Of a DNA stretch of 64,000 nt, positions 17,776 through 27,530 are shown piece after piece. Source of the DNA: Alistipes sp. (GTDB lineage Bacteria; Bacteroidota; Bacteroidia; Bacteroidales; Rikenellaceae). The DNA lies in NCBI GenBank assembly GCA_017474235.1, contig JAFVIB010000011.1:1-64000 (forward strand), read 5' to 3'. Each line of letters begins with the position of its first letter. Position 1 is the stretch's first letter. A program made the position numbers and the translations under genes. The notes beneath the pieces are model-generated. The model was given only the letters and a program-made list of their open reading frames with translations, was not told the origin of the DNA and searched no databases.

Positions 17776-17985
17776 ACAAAAATTATTCAATTATCCGCTA
17801 TACATAATTATTTGGAAGTGATTACGACAACTACAAATAAATGTATAATAAATAGTGTGTAATCAGTCTAAAAAATAATCTTTTTATTAATAAGCAACAC
17901 AAAAGGCAAGAAACGGAAATTTATATAATATTATCAATGGTAAATAATGCAAACGAAAAGAAAATGCAAGTTTTTCTTTAAGAAA

Positions 17986-18017
17986 TTTGCATAATATAGA
18001 ATATTTACCTACCTTTG
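17986..18017 (+). promoter_or_regulatory. Promoter of the second SusC operon
   Basis: TTTG (17986-17989), 20 bases, then TACCTTTG (18010-18017) is a perfect Bacteroidetes promoter. The leader to the ATG at 18081 is roughly 55-60 bases. The 240 bases before it are AT-rich with no gene visible. Confidence 0.8.
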
Positions 18018-18080
18018 TATATTAATTAGGAATTGCAGACGGACACAAAACCTATTTTATAAACTTAAAAAACTAATTGT

Positions 18081-21000
18081 ATGAAAAAACTGCTACACAA
18101 CTCAGCAAGATTGCTTCTTGTGATGCTTGCTTGCTGTTTCAGTTTGACCGCCATTGCGCAGAAGAGATCCATACAGGGTACTGTTGTGGATGAAACCGGC
18201 GCTCCAATGATTGGTGCTTCCGTAGTCGTAATGAGTGGCGAGAACATCGTGGGGGGGGGTACAACTACCGATATTTCAGGTAGTTACACCGTTTCTGTAG
18301 AAACCGGTCAATCTCTTGACATATCCTTTATCGGATATAAGTCAGCGAGAGTTGCCATCACAGCACAACAGACTGTCTATAAGACCACATTGGTTATGGA
18401 CAGTGAGGCTGTAGAAGAGGTCGTTGTCGTAGGTTACGGCACCGAGAAGAAGGTAAACCTTACCGGTTCGGTATCTTCAATCTCTACCGAGGAGTTTAAT
18501 TCTCGACCAATCACCCAGCTCTCTACCGCATTGCAGGGTATCGCTCCGGGCGTTACAGTAACCACAGCAGGTGGTGCTCCGGGTGCTGATACAGGTAACA
18601 TTCAGATTCGCGGTATCGGCTCTTTTGGTGGCTCTGATTGCGCACCACTTATCCTTATCGACGGCGTTGAGGGTGATATGAACTCCGTTGATGCTTCACA
18701 AATCGATCAAATCACAGTACTTAAGGACGCTGCTTCTGCTGCAATCTACGGTTCGCGTGCAGCAAATGGTGTTATCTTGATTACAACAAAGCGTGCCGGC
18801 AAGGACAAGTTCGGTGTAACTTATCGTGGTTATGTTGGTTGGCAGGAGCCTGTTGTATATCCTGATGTTGTTGGTCCAGAGGACTTTATGCGTCTGCAGA
18901 GTATTGCTGAGGCAAACGACGGTATCACTAAGCTCACTTACTCTCCTGAGTATATTGAGAACTACCGCAAGAACAACTTCCTTGATCCTGATGCATACCC
19001 AATCATCGATTGGCAGAAGCGCCTGATGACCGGTAACGGTTTCACTCACAGCCATATTGTAACTATGTCCGCAGGCTCTGAGCGTATCCGCAACATTTCA
19101 TCATTCGGTTATCTTGATCAGAACGGTATTATCAAGGATGCATCTTTCAGCCGTTTCAACTTGCGTAACAACCTCGATGTTCAGCTTCACAAAAAGTTCA
19201 AGCTCAGTCTCGACATCGCAGGTACTTACTCAAACCGCGAGATTAACCCTTATCAGAATGGTATCTTCCAGTTTATGAACGCAAAGGACCCTGTAATGCT
19301 TGCACAGTGGTCTGATGGCAGCTACGCTCCGTTCACAGGTGGTACAACAAACCCACTGCCAATGATTGAGACAGGTGTAGGTGGTAACCGCCACTATCAG
19401 AGACTCAACATCAAGGCTGCTGTTGCATTGGAGTACAAGCCTGTTAAGTGGCTCACTCTCGAGGTTAAGGCTGCTCCACAGCTTTCAGCAACAAAGAACC
19501 ACACTTTCAAAGATCAGGTTGAGTATCACTCAGATCCATACGGTTCTATCTCTCCTATCACCAATGTTGAGTTCAACTCTTTGGATGAGAGCATTGCAAC
19601 TACATTCAACGGCTACTATCACGGTATGCTGACCTTGGCTCACAGCTTTGGTAAGCATAACCTCAAGCTGCTCCTCGGTGCATCTTACGAGAATACAGAG
19701 TACTCATCACTCTCTGCTTATCGTCAGGATTTTGCATATCCTCAGTATGATGTAATCGACGCAGGTGCTGATAACGAGTTCAAGCAGAATGGTGGTACTC
19801 GCACACAGCTTGCTTTGGCTTCATTCTTCGGTCGTTTCAACTACAACTATGACAACCGTTACCTGTTTGAGGCTAACCTCCGTTATGACGGTTCTTCACG
19901 CTTCTCTAAGCGCAACCGTTGGGGTCTGTTCCCATCATTCTCTGCAGCTTGGCGTCTGAGCGAGGAGTCATTTATGGATAGCACTCGCGATGTACTGACA
20001 GAGGCTAAGATTCGTCTCTCTTATGGTACTTTGGGTAACCAGAACATCGGTGGTAACTACCCTACTGCACAGATGCTCTCAATTTCATCTATTGCAGCTG
20101 CCGGCAGCATCTACCCTATCGTTGCACAGACTTCTCTTGCAAATGAGAATATCACTTGGGAGACTACATATATGGCAGATGCCGGTATCGACTTGACTTT
20201 GTGGGAGAAATTCACTTTGACAGCCGACTACTACTACAAGAAGACTGACGGTATCCTTATGAAGCTCGATATCCCTTCTACAATCGGTCTTAACGCACCT
20301 TATCAGAACGCAGGTGTTGTAACTAACCACGGTTGGGAGGTAGCTTTGGGCTACAACAACCGTTGGGGCGATTGGTCATTCGGCGTACAGGGCAACATCT
20401 CTGATGTAATCAACGAAATTGTCGATATGAAGGGTACTTCAGGTTCAAGCGGCGTTATCCGCAACCAGGAGGGTTCATCTATCAACTCTCTCTACTTGCT
20501 CAAGAGCCTCGGCATCGTTCAGACACAGGAGCAGGCAGACTGGATTAACGAGAACTGCCCTCAGTATGGTCAGGTAACTCATCCGGGAGACCTTGTTTAT
20601 GAGGACTACAACCTCGATAACAAGATTGATGACAACGATAAGCAGATTGTAGGCTCACTTATCCCTCGTTACACTTACGGTCTTACACTCAATGTAGGTT
20701 GGAAGGGTATCAACTTGAGCGCACAGTTCCAGGGCGTAGGTAAGGCAAACGCTTATATCAGTGGTTACTATACTCAGCCTTGCGTTAGTGGTGGTACATT
20801 CCAGAAGAGCCACATTGACAACTGGACTCCAGAGAATACCGACGCTAAGTATCCTCGTCTCTCTTATCAGGCAGACCTTAACAAGAAGTCTTCTACATTC
20901 TGGATGGCAAACGGTGCATACTGCCGTCTGAAGAACCTTCAGTTGAGCTACACCTTCCCTAAGAAGATAGTAAAGGCTATGAAGATTAAGGGTCTTATGG

Positions 21001-21164
21001 TTTATGCAAATGCTACAAACCTCTTCACTATCAGTGACTACTATGATGGTTATGACCCTGAGACAGCTTACCAGAGTGGTTCACAGGGTGCAACAACCGG
21101 TTCTATCGGTAACAACTACCCACTTTGTAGCACATACACATTCGGTGCAGAGATTAAATTCTAA
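18081..21164 (+). CDS. SusC/RagA family TonB-dependent transporter (second locus)
   Basis: This 1027-residue protein has a signal peptide (1-27, ending TAIAQ), a carboxypeptidase-regulatory-like domain (about 30-110), the TonB-box-like EEVVVVGYGTEKK, a plug domain with IRGIGSFGGSDCAPLILIDG, and a beta-barrel ending in an aromatic residue. A strong promoter drives it, with no regulator beside it. Codons 57-60 contain a run of nine G; a slip there would truncate the protein near its N-terminus and switch the locus off. No enzyme is encoded in the operon, so the substrate is unknown. Confidence 0.95.
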   Translation: MKKLLHNSARLLLVMLACCFSLTAIAQKRSIQGTVVDETGAPMIGASVVVMSGENIVGGGTTTDISGSYTVSVETGQSLDISFIGYKSARVAITAQQTVYKTTLVMDSEAVEEVVVVGYGTEKKVNLTGSVSSISTEEFNSRPITQLSTALQGIAPGVTVTTAGGAPGADTGNIQIRGIGSFGGSDCAPLILIDGVEGDMNSVDASQIDQITVLKDAASAAIYGSRAANGVILITTKRAGKDKFGVTYRGYVGWQEPVVYPDVVGPEDFMRLQSIAEANDGITKLTYSPEYIENYRKNNFLDPDAYPIIDWQKRLMTGNGFTHSHIVTMSAGSERIRNISSFGYLDQNGIIKDASFSRFNLRNNLDVQLHKKFKLSLDIAGTYSNREINPYQNGIFQFMNAKDPVMLAQWSDGSYAPFTGGTTNPLPMIETGVGGNRHYQRLNIKAAVALEYKPVKWLTLEVKAAPQLSATKNHTFKDQVEYHSDPYGSISPITNVEFNSLDESIATTFNGYYHGMLTLAHSFGKHNLKLLLGASYENTEYSSLSAYRQDFAYPQYDVIDAGADNEFKQNGGTRTQLALASFFGRFNYNYDNRYLFEANLRYDGSSRFSKRNRWGLFPSFSAAWRLSEESFMDSTRDVLTEAKIRLSYGTLGNQNIGGNYPTAQMLSISSIAAAGSIYPIVAQTSLANENITWETTYMADAGIDLTLWEKFTLTADYYYKKTDGILMKLDIPSTIGLNAPYQNAGVVTNHGWEVALGYNNRWGDWSFGVQGNISDVINEIVDMKGTSGSSGVIRNQEGSSINSLYLLKSLGIVQTQEQADWINENCPQYGQVTHPGDLVYEDYNLDNKIDDNDKQIVGSLIPRYTYGLTLNVGWKGINLSAQFQGVGKANAYISGYYTQPCVSGGTFQKSHIDNWTPENTDAKYPRLSYQADLNKKSSTFWMANGAYCRLKNLQLSYTFPKKIVKAMKIKGLMVYANATNLFTISDYYDGYDPETAYQSGSQGATTGSIGNNYPLCSTYTFGAEIKF
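18251..18259 (+). repeat. Run of nine G inside the second SusC gene
   Basis: Nine consecutive G bases encode the end of Val57 and Gly58-Gly60 of the transporter. The reading frame is intact in this copy. It is the second such run in the window. Confidence 0.95.
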
Positions 21165-21178
21165 AACAGATTGCAATT

Positions 21179-22969
21179 ATGAAAAAGAATATTATAACTT
21201 TACTTCTGTCGGTAGTTCTTTTGAGCAGTTGCTCTCTTGATCGTGAGCCGCTTGACGGTCCATCTACCGGTACTTTCCCTGCAACCGCAGAAGAGGCTGA
21301 GGCAGGTCTGCTTGCCGCTTATAAGAGCCTTTCAAATGATGTACACCAGTACAACCCAGCAGATCGTTGGTACGATCAGCTCTCTGATATTGGTGCTATG
21401 AGAACTACTATGTCAAGCTGGCCTAACTTCGGCTTGTCAACCGTTACCTCAGAACTCTCTCATGTAGAGAAGACATACACTCGTATCTATAAGGCTATCG
21501 GTCGTGTACACCTTGTACTCGACAAACTCGATAATCTTCGTGGTGTAGTATCTGACGAGCAGTACTATCAGTTCAAGGCTGAGCTCCTCTGTCTTCGTGC
21601 TTATCAGTATGACAAGGGTTGTAAGATTTTTGGTGATATGCCGTGGATTGACCACGCACTCGACCTTGATGACTACGCATACGCTCGTACACCAAAGGCT
21701 GAGGTTATTGCCAATATTCTCAACGATTTGGATGATGAGTTGATAGACAACCTCCCTATTGCTTGGGACCGTGCTACTTGGGGAACTTGCCGTATTGGTC
21801 GTGTAGCTGCATATGCACTCAAGGCTCGTATCTGTCTTGAGTGGGGTTTCTTCGAGGATGCTGCTAAGTATTCAAAGAAGGCTCTTGACCTTGCAGCCGG
21901 TGTTTATGACCTTACTCCACTGGATTGCACCTACTACCCTACACACGCAGATGGTGAGCCAGATCCAACCCCACTTTTCGGTTACGATGCTGAGAGAAAC
22001 TCTCGTGAGTGGATTTGGGCTATTCAGTTCGACCGTCTTGCTGCAAGTAACACACACCAGGGTGTATATAACCATGCTTCTCGTGTACACAATGGCTCTG
22101 CAGGTGCTGGTCCAGCTATGGCATTTATTGACACCTTCCAGTGTACTGACGGTCTTTCTATTGCTGAGTCTCCACTCTACAATTGGCAGGACCCTTGGAA
22201 GAATCGTGACCCACGCCTCGACCTGTTCTGCTTGCGTTCAGGCGCACGCTCTATGGGCGTTCAGTTCTCAACAGACCCTGCTGACAAGACTGTCTTTGAT
22301 TATAATATAGGTAAGGCAGTGCCTAATGGCGATGTTACAGGTAATAAGAGTGAGTATGGTCCTAACGGCACAAAGGGTCCTGGTGGCTACTTATGGCGTA
22401 AGTTCCTCAATATGGAGTACTATGCAAGCGTTACCGGTAACTCTTATGAGGATGAGTTGGATTTGCCTATTATTCGTCTTGCTGAGGTGCTTTTGGTTGA
22501 TGCCGAGGCAAATATCGAGTGGGAGGGTGGTGACCTCTCTCGCGCAAAGGCAAATATCGACCGTATTCGTGCTCGTGTAAATATGCCTCCTGTAAAGGCG
22601 ACCGACCGTGAGGGTCTGCGTTCAGCTCTTCGTTACGAGCGTAAGGTAGAGCTCTGCTGCGAGGGCTTCCGTTGGTTTGACATCCGTCGTTGGAAGGACT
22701 CTACAGGTAAGCCGCTGGTATATAAGGCTATGAATGTTCAGCAGTTTGCACCGGGTTATGGTCGCACAACTTCAAATGCTAAGCCGACTATCGACGAGAA
22801 CTGGATTGTCACTTACGACAAGAACAACACCTTTGACGGTAAGGCTTGCAATGCTCGTGTTCACACAACCTTCAAGTTTGTGGATAAGGATATGCTTTGG
22901 CCATTCCCATATACCGAGATGGTTACCAACCCAATGATTGGTTTGGAGAATAACAACCCTGGTTATTAA
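21179..22969 (+). CDS. SusD/RagB family lipoprotein (second locus)
   Basis: This 596-residue protein has a lipoprotein signal (LLSSCSLD). The C-terminal hallmark LRYERKVELCCEGFRWFDIRR is followed by a WPFPYTE stretch, both characteristic of SusD. It lies 14 bases after SusC and forms the binding lid of that transporter. At 596 residues it belongs to the longer SusD proteins, often linked to complex or decorated substrates; that is only a tendency. Confidence 0.94.
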   Translation: MKKNIITLLLSVVLLSSCSLDREPLDGPSTGTFPATAEEAEAGLLAAYKSLSNDVHQYNPADRWYDQLSDIGAMRTTMSSWPNFGLSTVTSELSHVEKTYTRIYKAIGRVHLVLDKLDNLRGVVSDEQYYQFKAELLCLRAYQYDKGCKIFGDMPWIDHALDLDDYAYARTPKAEVIANILNDLDDELIDNLPIAWDRATWGTCRIGRVAAYALKARICLEWGFFEDAAKYSKKALDLAAGVYDLTPLDCTYYPTHADGEPDPTPLFGYDAERNSREWIWAIQFDRLAASNTHQGVYNHASRVHNGSAGAGPAMAFIDTFQCTDGLSIAESPLYNWQDPWKNRDPRLDLFCLRSGARSMGVQFSTDPADKTVFDYNIGKAVPNGDVTGNKSEYGPNGTKGPGGYLWRKFLNMEYYASVTGNSYEDELDLPIIRLAEVLLVDAEANIEWEGGDLSRAKANIDRIRARVNMPPVKATDREGLRSALRYERKVELCCEGFRWFDIRRWKDSTGKPLVYKAMNVQQFAPGYGRTTSNAKPTIDENWIVTYDKNNTFDGKACNARVHTTFKFVDKDMLWPFPYTEMVTNPMIGLENNNPGY

Positions 22970-22986
22970 TATTAAGAGCGTTCACA

Positions 22987-25542
22987 ATGAAAAAGATTTG
23001 GAAATATTTAAGCTTCTGCCTGCCTGTTATGGCGTTGGCAGTGGGTTGTACCGAGGCTGACGGCATCTCTGAGTTCCAGCCCGATACAAACAAGACCGGC
23101 GATGTAACAATCCTTGCCTCTATTGAGAATGCCGACTCTCGTGCATCTTTGGTTGCTACCGGAGAGGCTCGTTGGCAGCCTGAGGATGGCATTAAGGTTG
23201 TTTGCGATGACGGCTCTACAACTATATTTGAGTTGGACGGCACAGGCGAGACTCGTCGTGCGCTGTTCAAGGGCTCTCTGAGCGGAAACTCTGTTGGAGA
23301 GTATGCAATCTACCCTACAACTGCCGATTTTTCAAACAACAGCCTCTCTATCACACTTCCTTCAGTAGTTGAGGCATCGGCAACCGGCACTTGTGCCTTT
23401 ATGGCAGGTGTTATCGACGAGAAGAATGAGGTTGAGTTCAAGCAGCTTACAGCATACGCTACTGTTCAGCTTAACAACATTCCTGACAAGTCTGTAAAGA
23501 TTGTTTTCTCTTCAGATAAGAACCTTTCAGGCAATGTTACAGTTACACTTCCTGATGCACTGACTGAGGGTGCAGCAGCAAAGGCTGGCAATGAGACTGT
23601 TACAGTAAACTTTGAGGGCAAAGCACCTTCAATGATCAATGTATTCCTCCCACTTGCTGTTGGCGAGTATTCACACATCACAGCTACTGCTTACAACGAG
23701 AAGGGAAATGTACTTAGCGAGGGTGTTGTTGCATCACTTGTAAGTGCATCACGCGGTCTGCTTCTGAGCTACAATGTTGATATGCCGGGTGCATCTAAGC
23801 CAACACCAATCCCTGGTACTGTAAATGTTGCAGGTATCTACTGGGCACTTGGTAACCTCGAGTATGAGGCTGGCGCAACAGCTACTAACGGTTTTGCCGA
23901 GGGTTGGAGAATTGCACCAAGTCAGGAGCACCACTTCTATATGGATAAGCCGGGCGATATTAAGGATCTTAAGGATTACAACAAGGTTGCACACTTCAAC
24001 TTTGGTGGTATTGCAGATTATGCATCTATCAATGCTGCTTCTGCTGTACACATTGCCGGCAGCCCTGCATTTGACTTCAGCGGTAAGATGTACTCTGACG
24101 CTGCTTGCAAGAACGAGACTACCGACTTCAACGCGGCACAGTTTGGTGATATTGCACACTGGGCATCACGCGGTCAGTTCCGTATGCCTACATCAGAGGA
24201 GTTTGCAGCTCTCTATGAGAAGGCTTGCTACACTGCTGCTGTCTATAACTCAGTTAACGGTACATACTTCTTCGACCCTGAGAATGGCGAGGACCCTGTA
24301 TATGTAGAGGGTGTTAAGGAGCTTACCGCTGCTGATTTGACAGTAGGTCTGTTCCTCCCAGCTACAGGTCGCTGCTACAACAACACTGAGTATAACATCT
24401 ATAAGGTTAACGATCAGGGCTTCTACCGTGCATCGACTGTAGATCCTAACTCTCAGGTTGGTAATGGTTACGGTGTTCTCTACCGTACTCTAACAGGTGG
24501 TGCTACGGCTTATGATGAGGCTACTACAGGCAAGCCATTCTTTAACGATGGTCTGCGCGGTAGCGGTAACAACGCCGGTACTTACAACTATGGTGCTCTG
24601 TCACGCTACTCTATCCGTCCTGTATATGTAAGCGGAAACTTCGCACCTGTTACACCTGCTCCGGACCCAACACCGGACCCTGATCCAACTCCGGGTCCTG
24701 ATACAGATCCTGTTCCAACAACAGGTACTGTAACTGTTGCGGGCATTGAGTGGGCAATCGGTAACCTCCAGTTTGAGGAGGGTGGTGCTACAGGCGAGGG
24801 TTTTGCTACAGGCTGGAGCATCAGTGCAGGTCAGCACTTCCACTTCTATATGGGCAAGAGCGGTAATCAGACAGATCTTCCTGAGAACTTCTCAAAGATG
24901 GCACACTTCAACTTCGGAGGTATTACCAATCCATTTATCAACGATGTTACTCTGTCGGCTTCTATTGCAGGCACAAAGGACATCAGCGGTAAGATGTACA
25001 CCGATCAGACCTGCGTTGCCGAGACAACAGATTTTGCTGCCGCTAAGTTTGGAGATATTGCATACTGGGCATCAAAGGGTGCATACCGTATGCCAACTGC
25101 AGAAGAGATGCAGAAACTCTATACAGACGCATGCCGTGTTAAGGCTACCTACACTACTGCCGATGGTGCTGAGATAAGTGGTACATACTTCTACGATCCT
25201 GCATCAGGAGAGACTCCTGGCGCAGTAGAGGTAGATGCTCCTCGCGTAGTTAAAAATGCTGATATGAAGAAGGGTCTGTTCCTTCCTTATACAGGTCGTG
25301 GACAGAGCGGTAATACATACGCAATCTATGCAGTAAATACTCAGGGTGTATATCGTTCATCTACAACTATCAGCGCATCTACCCTTGAGCAGACCTACGG
25401 TGCTATCTATCGTCCTCATGTTCTTAGCGAGGCTGATGGCAAGCATCCTACAGACTATATCTATACATATTGGGAGGCTAAGAATCAGACTGCTTACGGT
25501 GTTATGGGTCGCTACGCTATCCGCCCTGTAAAGGTTAAGTAA
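22987..25542 (+). CDS. Fimbrillin-like lipoprotein with two FISUMP-like modules
   Basis: This 851-residue protein has a lipoprotein signal (MALAVGC) and an N-terminal fimbrillin-like beta-sandwich (about 30-260). Two homologous C-terminal modules follow (about 270-555 and 580-850), joined by a PDPTPDPDPTP linker. Each module runs through VAGIxWAxGNL, HFNFGGI, SGKMY, GDIAxWAS, YRMPT or FRMPT, GLFLPxTGR and finally RYxIRPV. This order resembles the FISUMP domain of secreted Bacteroidetes proteins. It follows SusD by 17 bases and is probably the surface ligand-binding protein of the locus. A strong hairpin closes the unit 20 bases later. Function beyond surface location is unknown. Confidence 0.7.
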   Translation: MKKIWKYLSFCLPVMALAVGCTEADGISEFQPDTNKTGDVTILASIENADSRASLVATGEARWQPEDGIKVVCDDGSTTIFELDGTGETRRALFKGSLSGNSVGEYAIYPTTADFSNNSLSITLPSVVEASATGTCAFMAGVIDEKNEVEFKQLTAYATVQLNNIPDKSVKIVFSSDKNLSGNVTVTLPDALTEGAAAKAGNETVTVNFEGKAPSMINVFLPLAVGEYSHITATAYNEKGNVLSEGVVASLVSASRGLLLSYNVDMPGASKPTPIPGTVNVAGIYWALGNLEYEAGATATNGFAEGWRIAPSQEHHFYMDKPGDIKDLKDYNKVAHFNFGGIADYASINAASAVHIAGSPAFDFSGKMYSDAACKNETTDFNAAQFGDIAHWASRGQFRMPTSEEFAALYEKACYTAAVYNSVNGTYFFDPENGEDPVYVEGVKELTAADLTVGLFLPATGRCYNNTEYNIYKVNDQGFYRASTVDPNSQVGNGYGVLYRTLTGGATAYDEATTGKPFFNDGLRGSGNNAGTYNYGALSRYSIRPVYVSGNFAPVTPAPDPTPDPDPTPGPDTDPVPTTGTVTVAGIEWAIGNLQFEEGGATGEGFATGWSISAGQHFHFYMGKSGNQTDLPENFSKMAHFNFGGITNPFINDVTLSASIAGTKDISGKMYTDQTCVAETTDFAAAKFGDIAYWASKGAYRMPTAEEMQKLYTDACRVKATYTTADGAEISGTYFYDPASGETPGAVEVDAPRVVKNADMKKGLFLPYTGRGQSGNTYAIYAVNTQGVYRSSTTISASTLEQTYGAIYRPHVLSEADGKHPTDYIYTYWEAKNQTAYGVMGRYAIRPVKVK

Positions 25543-25562
25543 TATCTAAACTAACTCCATAA

Positions 25563-25595
25563 ACACTCCACGCCCGATTTTCGAGCGTGGAGTGT
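25563..25595 (+). terminator. Terminator or attenuator after the second Sus operon
   Basis: ACACTCCACGC (25563-25573) and GCGTGGAGTGT (25585-25595) form a perfect 11-bp stem with an 11-base loop. The tail ATAAACTTTTG is only partly T-rich, so some read-through into the next unit is possible. Confidence 0.65.
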
Positions 25596-25641
25596 ATAAA
25601 CTTTTGATAACATAACAAACCTAATTAAAAACTTTAACAAA

Positions 25642-25779
25642 ATGAGAACTTACACAAAACCTACTATCCTCGCTGAGGATGTAAAAGTAGAGGCTGGTTT
25701 TCAGACCTCAACTGTAGAATGGGAACTCGGCGCACCGGGTGGCGAGATTGATGTTAATGATTATGAAATCGAACTCTAA
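25642..25779 (+). CDS. 45-residue acidic peptide of unknown function
   Basis: The frame runs from ATG 25642 to TAA 25777-25779. It starts MRTYTKPTILAEDVKVEAG, continues with FQTSTVEWELGAPGG and ends EIDVNDYEIEL. It has no signal peptide or membrane segment. The N-terminal part is charged and helix-like, followed by a Gly-Ala-Pro-Gly-Gly turn and a strongly acidic tail. Short proteins beginning MK/R-x-Y-x-KP are common ahead of secreted-protein genes in Bacteroidales, but I know no proven function. It lies 13 bases before a fimbrillin-like lipoprotein and opens the metallo-beta-lactamase unit. The GG followed by a short tail recalls leader peptides of exported peptides, but no processing transporter is nearby. 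Confidence 0.6.
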   Translation: MRTYTKPTILAEDVKVEAGFQTSTVEWELGAPGGEIDVNDYEIEL

Positions 25780-25792
25780 AAAATGTAGCACT

Positions 25793-27514
25793 ATGAGAAA
25801 GTTTATTACCACAATGCTTATCGCAGCGGCTGCATTTACCGCTTGCGTTCAGAACGACGAGGTTGTCGTTCCAAATAACAATGACAAAATCACCTTTACC
25901 GCTACCGTAACTGCTCCTGAGACCCGTACAGTGCTTGTTGAGGAGGGTGGCAAGTTCCACGCTGAGTGGCAGAATGACGATGTAATCGAGGTTTTTGAGG
26001 TTACAGATGTAGTACAGAGTGGTACTAAAAAATACCAATCAAATTTAACAACAGTTGTAGTCGATGGAACTAATAGCACTGCAAATGTAGAACTGAATGT
26101 TTTTGATACTGCTACATCATACTCTTATGTTCTTACCACAACTAATGCCTCTATGAATGGAGGTGCAACATATCTTGGTTTGACACTCCCTTCTGCACAG
26201 GCTCCTGCTGCAATGAACACATTTGATGGAGCATCTGATATTATTGTATCAAAGCGTGTTCAGCGTACATCACAGCCTGCTGCTGGCGAAACTATTTCAT
26301 TCGACAATATTCGTATCTCTGCTATTGTAAAGGTTACTATCAAGAATCTTGCTCTCGCTGCAGGTGATAAGGTTGAGAGTGTAACATTCTCTTGCAATAA
26401 GGAGATTGCAGGTAAATTTACAAAGATTTACTTAGATGATATTGAGAACGGTACACCATTTGTTAACAGCTCTGGAGATGGTACATTTGGCAATGTAACC
26501 GTTACCCTTCCTGAGGCTCAGTCAGGTGATTTCAGCTACTATATGAATGTATGGCCCGCAACCCTTGAGGCGGGATCGGACTACTCTGTAACCGTTATCA
26601 CAACAAATAGCAAATTCATAAAGAAAGGTACTATCCCTGCAGACAAGCCGCTCACATTTGCAATGGGCGATATCACTACTCTTACAGTTAATATGGCAAC
26701 CGCAGAGGAGGATATTGTTGCAAGTAGCGACTATATAACCATTGCCGGTGTTAAGTGGGCAACAGGTAACTTGTGGTATGACGAGGATGGTACTACTGAA
26801 GATGGTTTTGTAAATGGTTGGTCCATCGCCCCAAATCAGCACTATTGTATTGTAAACTCTACAGATGGTCCTACTACACGCGATATATTCAACTTTGGTG
26901 GTATCACAGATCCAATGAGTCACTCTACATGTGTTAATATCACCACAATTCCTGATGAAGGATTCAATATCAGTGGTAAGATGTTTACAGATGCAACTTG
27001 TGCTACAACTACTACAAACTATGCAGAAGCTGTTTATGGAGATATTGCATACTATGCATCAAAGGGTAAGTATCGTATGCCAACAGCACAAGAGTTTAAG
27101 GATATGATAGCAGCTACCAGCTCAACTCTTGCTACATTTAACGATATACCGGGTGTATATTTCTGGATTCCTGCCGCTGACGAAGAGCGCACTGTTGCAA
27201 ACAATTCTACTTCTATAACCTTAACAAAAGATCAGTTAGCTACAGGTCTATTCTTCCCTGCAATTGGTCGTGGATTTAATAAGGAAGACTGGAGCATTAA
27301 TGGCGTCGGATCAACATACATGTATCGCGCAGCAGATGTAGAATCTGAAGATAATTGGGGTGATAGTCCAGGGGAAACATGTTATGGAGTTATTGCAAAT
27401 CTCAAGCTTGCTGGATCTACTGACACTGCTGTTAATAAGAAGGATGTACACTATTGGAACAAGGCTATTGGAGCGAAAGCTCGTCTTCCAATTCGTCCTG
27501 TTGTAAATGAGTAA
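25793..27514 (+). CDS. Fimbrillin-like lipoprotein with one FISUMP-like module
   Basis: I start at ATG 25793 (573 residues, MRKFITTMLIAAAAFTAC) because this gives a clean lipoprotein signal; a longer frame from 25739 would overlap the small peptide gene. After the lipid cysteine comes a fimbrillin-like domain (about 30-305; ITFTATVTAPETRTV is typical). One C-terminal module (about 318-573) with VKWATGNL, FNFGGI, SGKMF, GDIAYYAS, YRMPT, GLFFPAIGRG and LPIRPV is homologous to the two in the lipoprotein at 22987. Nothing catalytic is visible. It may form a surface scaffold or bind the same ligand as its relative. The first metallo-beta-lactamase gene starts 16 bases later. Confidence 0.7.
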   Translation: MRKFITTMLIAAAAFTACVQNDEVVVPNNNDKITFTATVTAPETRTVLVEEGGKFHAEWQNDDVIEVFEVTDVVQSGTKKYQSNLTTVVVDGTNSTANVELNVFDTATSYSYVLTTTNASMNGGATYLGLTLPSAQAPAAMNTFDGASDIIVSKRVQRTSQPAAGETISFDNIRISAIVKVTIKNLALAAGDKVESVTFSCNKEIAGKFTKIYLDDIENGTPFVNSSGDGTFGNVTVTLPEAQSGDFSYYMNVWPATLEAGSDYSVTVITTNSKFIKKGTIPADKPLTFAMGDITTLTVNMATAEEDIVASSDYITIAGVKWATGNLWYDEDGTTEDGFVNGWSIAPNQHYCIVNSTDGPTTRDIFNFGGITDPMSHSTCVNITTIPDEGFNISGKMFTDATCATTTTNYAEAVYGDIAYYASKGKYRMPTAQEFKDMIAATSSTLATFNDIPGVYFWIPAADEERTVANNSTSITLTKDQLATGLFFPAIGRGFNKEDWSINGVGSTYMYRAADVESEDNWGDSPGETCYGVIANLKLAGSTDTAVNKKDVHYWNKAIGAKARLPIRPVVNE

Positions 27515-27530
27515 TAACTAATAGTTTCTG

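Noticed and set aside
25739-25792. Longer start of the fimbrillin-like lipoprotein at 25739
   Set aside because: It would overlap the 45-residue peptide gene and place a charged stretch before the lipoprotein signal; ATG 25793 is cleaner.
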